Source: Planctomycetales bacterium (lineage in GTDB: Bacteria; Planctomycetota; Planctomycetia; Planctomycetales; Planctomycetaceae). Taken from it: DNA of 5,945 bases. Made by a program: the position numbers and the translations under genes. Below, piece after piece: positions 5,274 to 5,945 of the stretch; the first letter of the stretch is position 1; each line of letters begins with the position of its first letter. Where the stretch lies: positions 1 through 5,945 of the forward strand of contig JAGVKR010000246.1 in NCBI GenBank assembly GCA_020050375.1, in the 5' to 3' direction. A model generated the notes under the pieces. It searched no databases, was not told the origin of the DNA, and saw nothing but the letters and a program-made list of their open reading frames with translations.

Positions 5274-5945
5274 ATGCACGATTCTCAGCCTCATCTTCAA
5301 CCGACGTCACCGCGTTTCGTTCCCTGGCGCAAACCAGCCGAACCAAAGGCCGCGGCGATCGCCCCCTTACTGCCTGAGAGCGATCTACACGCCATGCGTC
5401 ACGGAATGCACTGCCTGATGTACACCGTGATGGGCGCCCATCCGGACGTCCGCGAAGGAGTCGCCGGGACGCGCTTTGCCGTCTGGGCGCCCAACGCGCA
5501 GGAAGTCTCGGTGGCTTGTGACTCGAATTACTGGCAACACGGGCAGAACCCGCTGTCGCGGATCGATGACGGGATCTGGACCGGTTTTGTGCCCGGATTG
5601 CGTCACGGCGGCACGTACAAGTTCTCGGTTCGCAATTGCTGGGGGCACGTGCAGCAGAAGGCCGACCCGTACGCCTTCGCCTCGGAGCTACGGCCAAAAT
5701 CGGCGTCGATTGTTTACGACCTGGGGAACTATCGCTGGCACGACCAGCCCTGGCTCCGTCGCCGCGAAATGACCAACTGGCTCGAGCAGCCGGTTGCAAT
5801 CTACGAACTGCACCTGGGCTCGTGGCGGATGCCGCACGACGGGCGGCGGTATTTCAACTACCGCGAGCTGGCCCACATGATCGTCGATTACGTGCGGGAG
5901 ATGGGCTACACGCACATCCAGTTGCTCCCCGTCACCGAGCACCCG
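5274..5945 (+). CDS. glgB: 1,4-alpha-glucan (glycogen) branching enzyme, N-terminal part
   Basis: The first 224 residues are visible; the frame is still open at the right edge. A Pro/Ala-rich leader (1-32) is followed by LLPESDLHAMRHGMHCLMYTVMGAHPD (32-58). Then comes a CBM48 domain starting at GVAGTRFAVWAPNAQEVSV (62-80) and ending near 150. AIYELHLGSWR (175-185) opens the GH13 barrel, and MGYTHIQLLPVTEHP (210-224) is its conserved first region. The catalytic Asp/Glu residues lie beyond the window. The enzyme forms alpha-1,6 branches in glycogen in the cytoplasm. Only one N-terminal CBM48 is present, so the protein lacks the extra N1 domain of E. coli GlgB. The CBM48 loop reads ACDSNYW where GDFN-W is usual. 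The ATG at 5274 is the first in frame after a TGA at 5247; no clear Shine-Dalgarno precedes it, and ATGs at 5394, 5406 and 5418 are less likely because family-like sequence begins before them. Confidence 0.93.
   Translation, partial: MHDSQPHLQPTSPRFVPWRKPAEPKAAAIAPLLPESDLHAMRHGMHCLMYTVMGAHPDVREGVAGTRFAVWAPNAQEVSVACDSNYWQHGQNPLSRIDDGIWTGFVPGLRHGGTYKFSVRNCWGHVQQKADPYAFASELRPKSASIVYDLGNYRWHDQPWLRRREMTNWLEQPVAIYELHLGSWRMPHDGRRYFNYRELAHMIVDYVREMGYTHIQLLPVTEHP

Noticed and set aside
5080..5799. 239-codon minus-strand open frame overlapping glgB
   Set aside because: The product is Arg/Ser/Ala-rich with no domain and lies opposite clear CBM48 and GH13 sequence.

Overview
The window is GC-rich and gene-dense, and its gene families suggest a planctomycete (Planctomycetota). 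The clues are a PhoH gene followed by a 7TM-HD phosphohydrolase gene, an ExeA-type AAA ATPase with a long disordered tail, a membrane-anchored gluzincin-like peptidase and a glycogen branching enzyme, separated by GC-rich repeat-filled spacers. The phylum call is inference from gene content and style; there is no rRNA or other marker here.

Layout. (1) Positions 1-1373, minus strand: phoH is followed by the 5' end of a PgpH/YqfF-like HD phosphohydrolase gene that runs off the left edge. This is a common bacterial gene order. The 121-bp gap between them is mostly filled by an 85-bp inverted-repeat unit. (2) Positions 1374-2036: a 663-bp divergent spacer with no convincing gene. It is crowded with inverted repeats. 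The main one is a 217-bp unit bounded by perfect 19-bp inverted repeats that encloses a 17-bp-stem hairpin, and a 20-bp operator-like palindrome lies closer to the next gene. (3) Positions 2037-3806, plus strand: a 589-residue ExeA/GspA-like AAA ATPase. (4) Positions 3807-3891: a short convergent spacer with two compact hairpins. (5) Positions 3892-4842, minus strand: a predicted membrane-anchored HExxH metallopeptidase. Its open frame reaches 4974, but the extra N-terminus is translated heptamer repeat. (6) Positions 4843-5273: a divergent spacer with eight tandem heptamers, a degenerate inverted copy of the same repeat, a C tract and a GC-rich hairpin. (7) Positions 5274-5945, plus strand: the N-terminal 224 codons of glgB, cut by the right edge.

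The genes do not form one pathway. phoH and the HD phosphohydrolase plausibly form an operon linked to RNA and c-di-AMP metabolism. The ATPase, peptidase and glgB look like separate transcription units. I found no clear defence system, CRISPR array, tRNA or transposase gene. The most unusual content is non-coding: two different paired inverted-repeat elements that share a GGGGTCA core, and the strongly structured spacer at 1400-2036.
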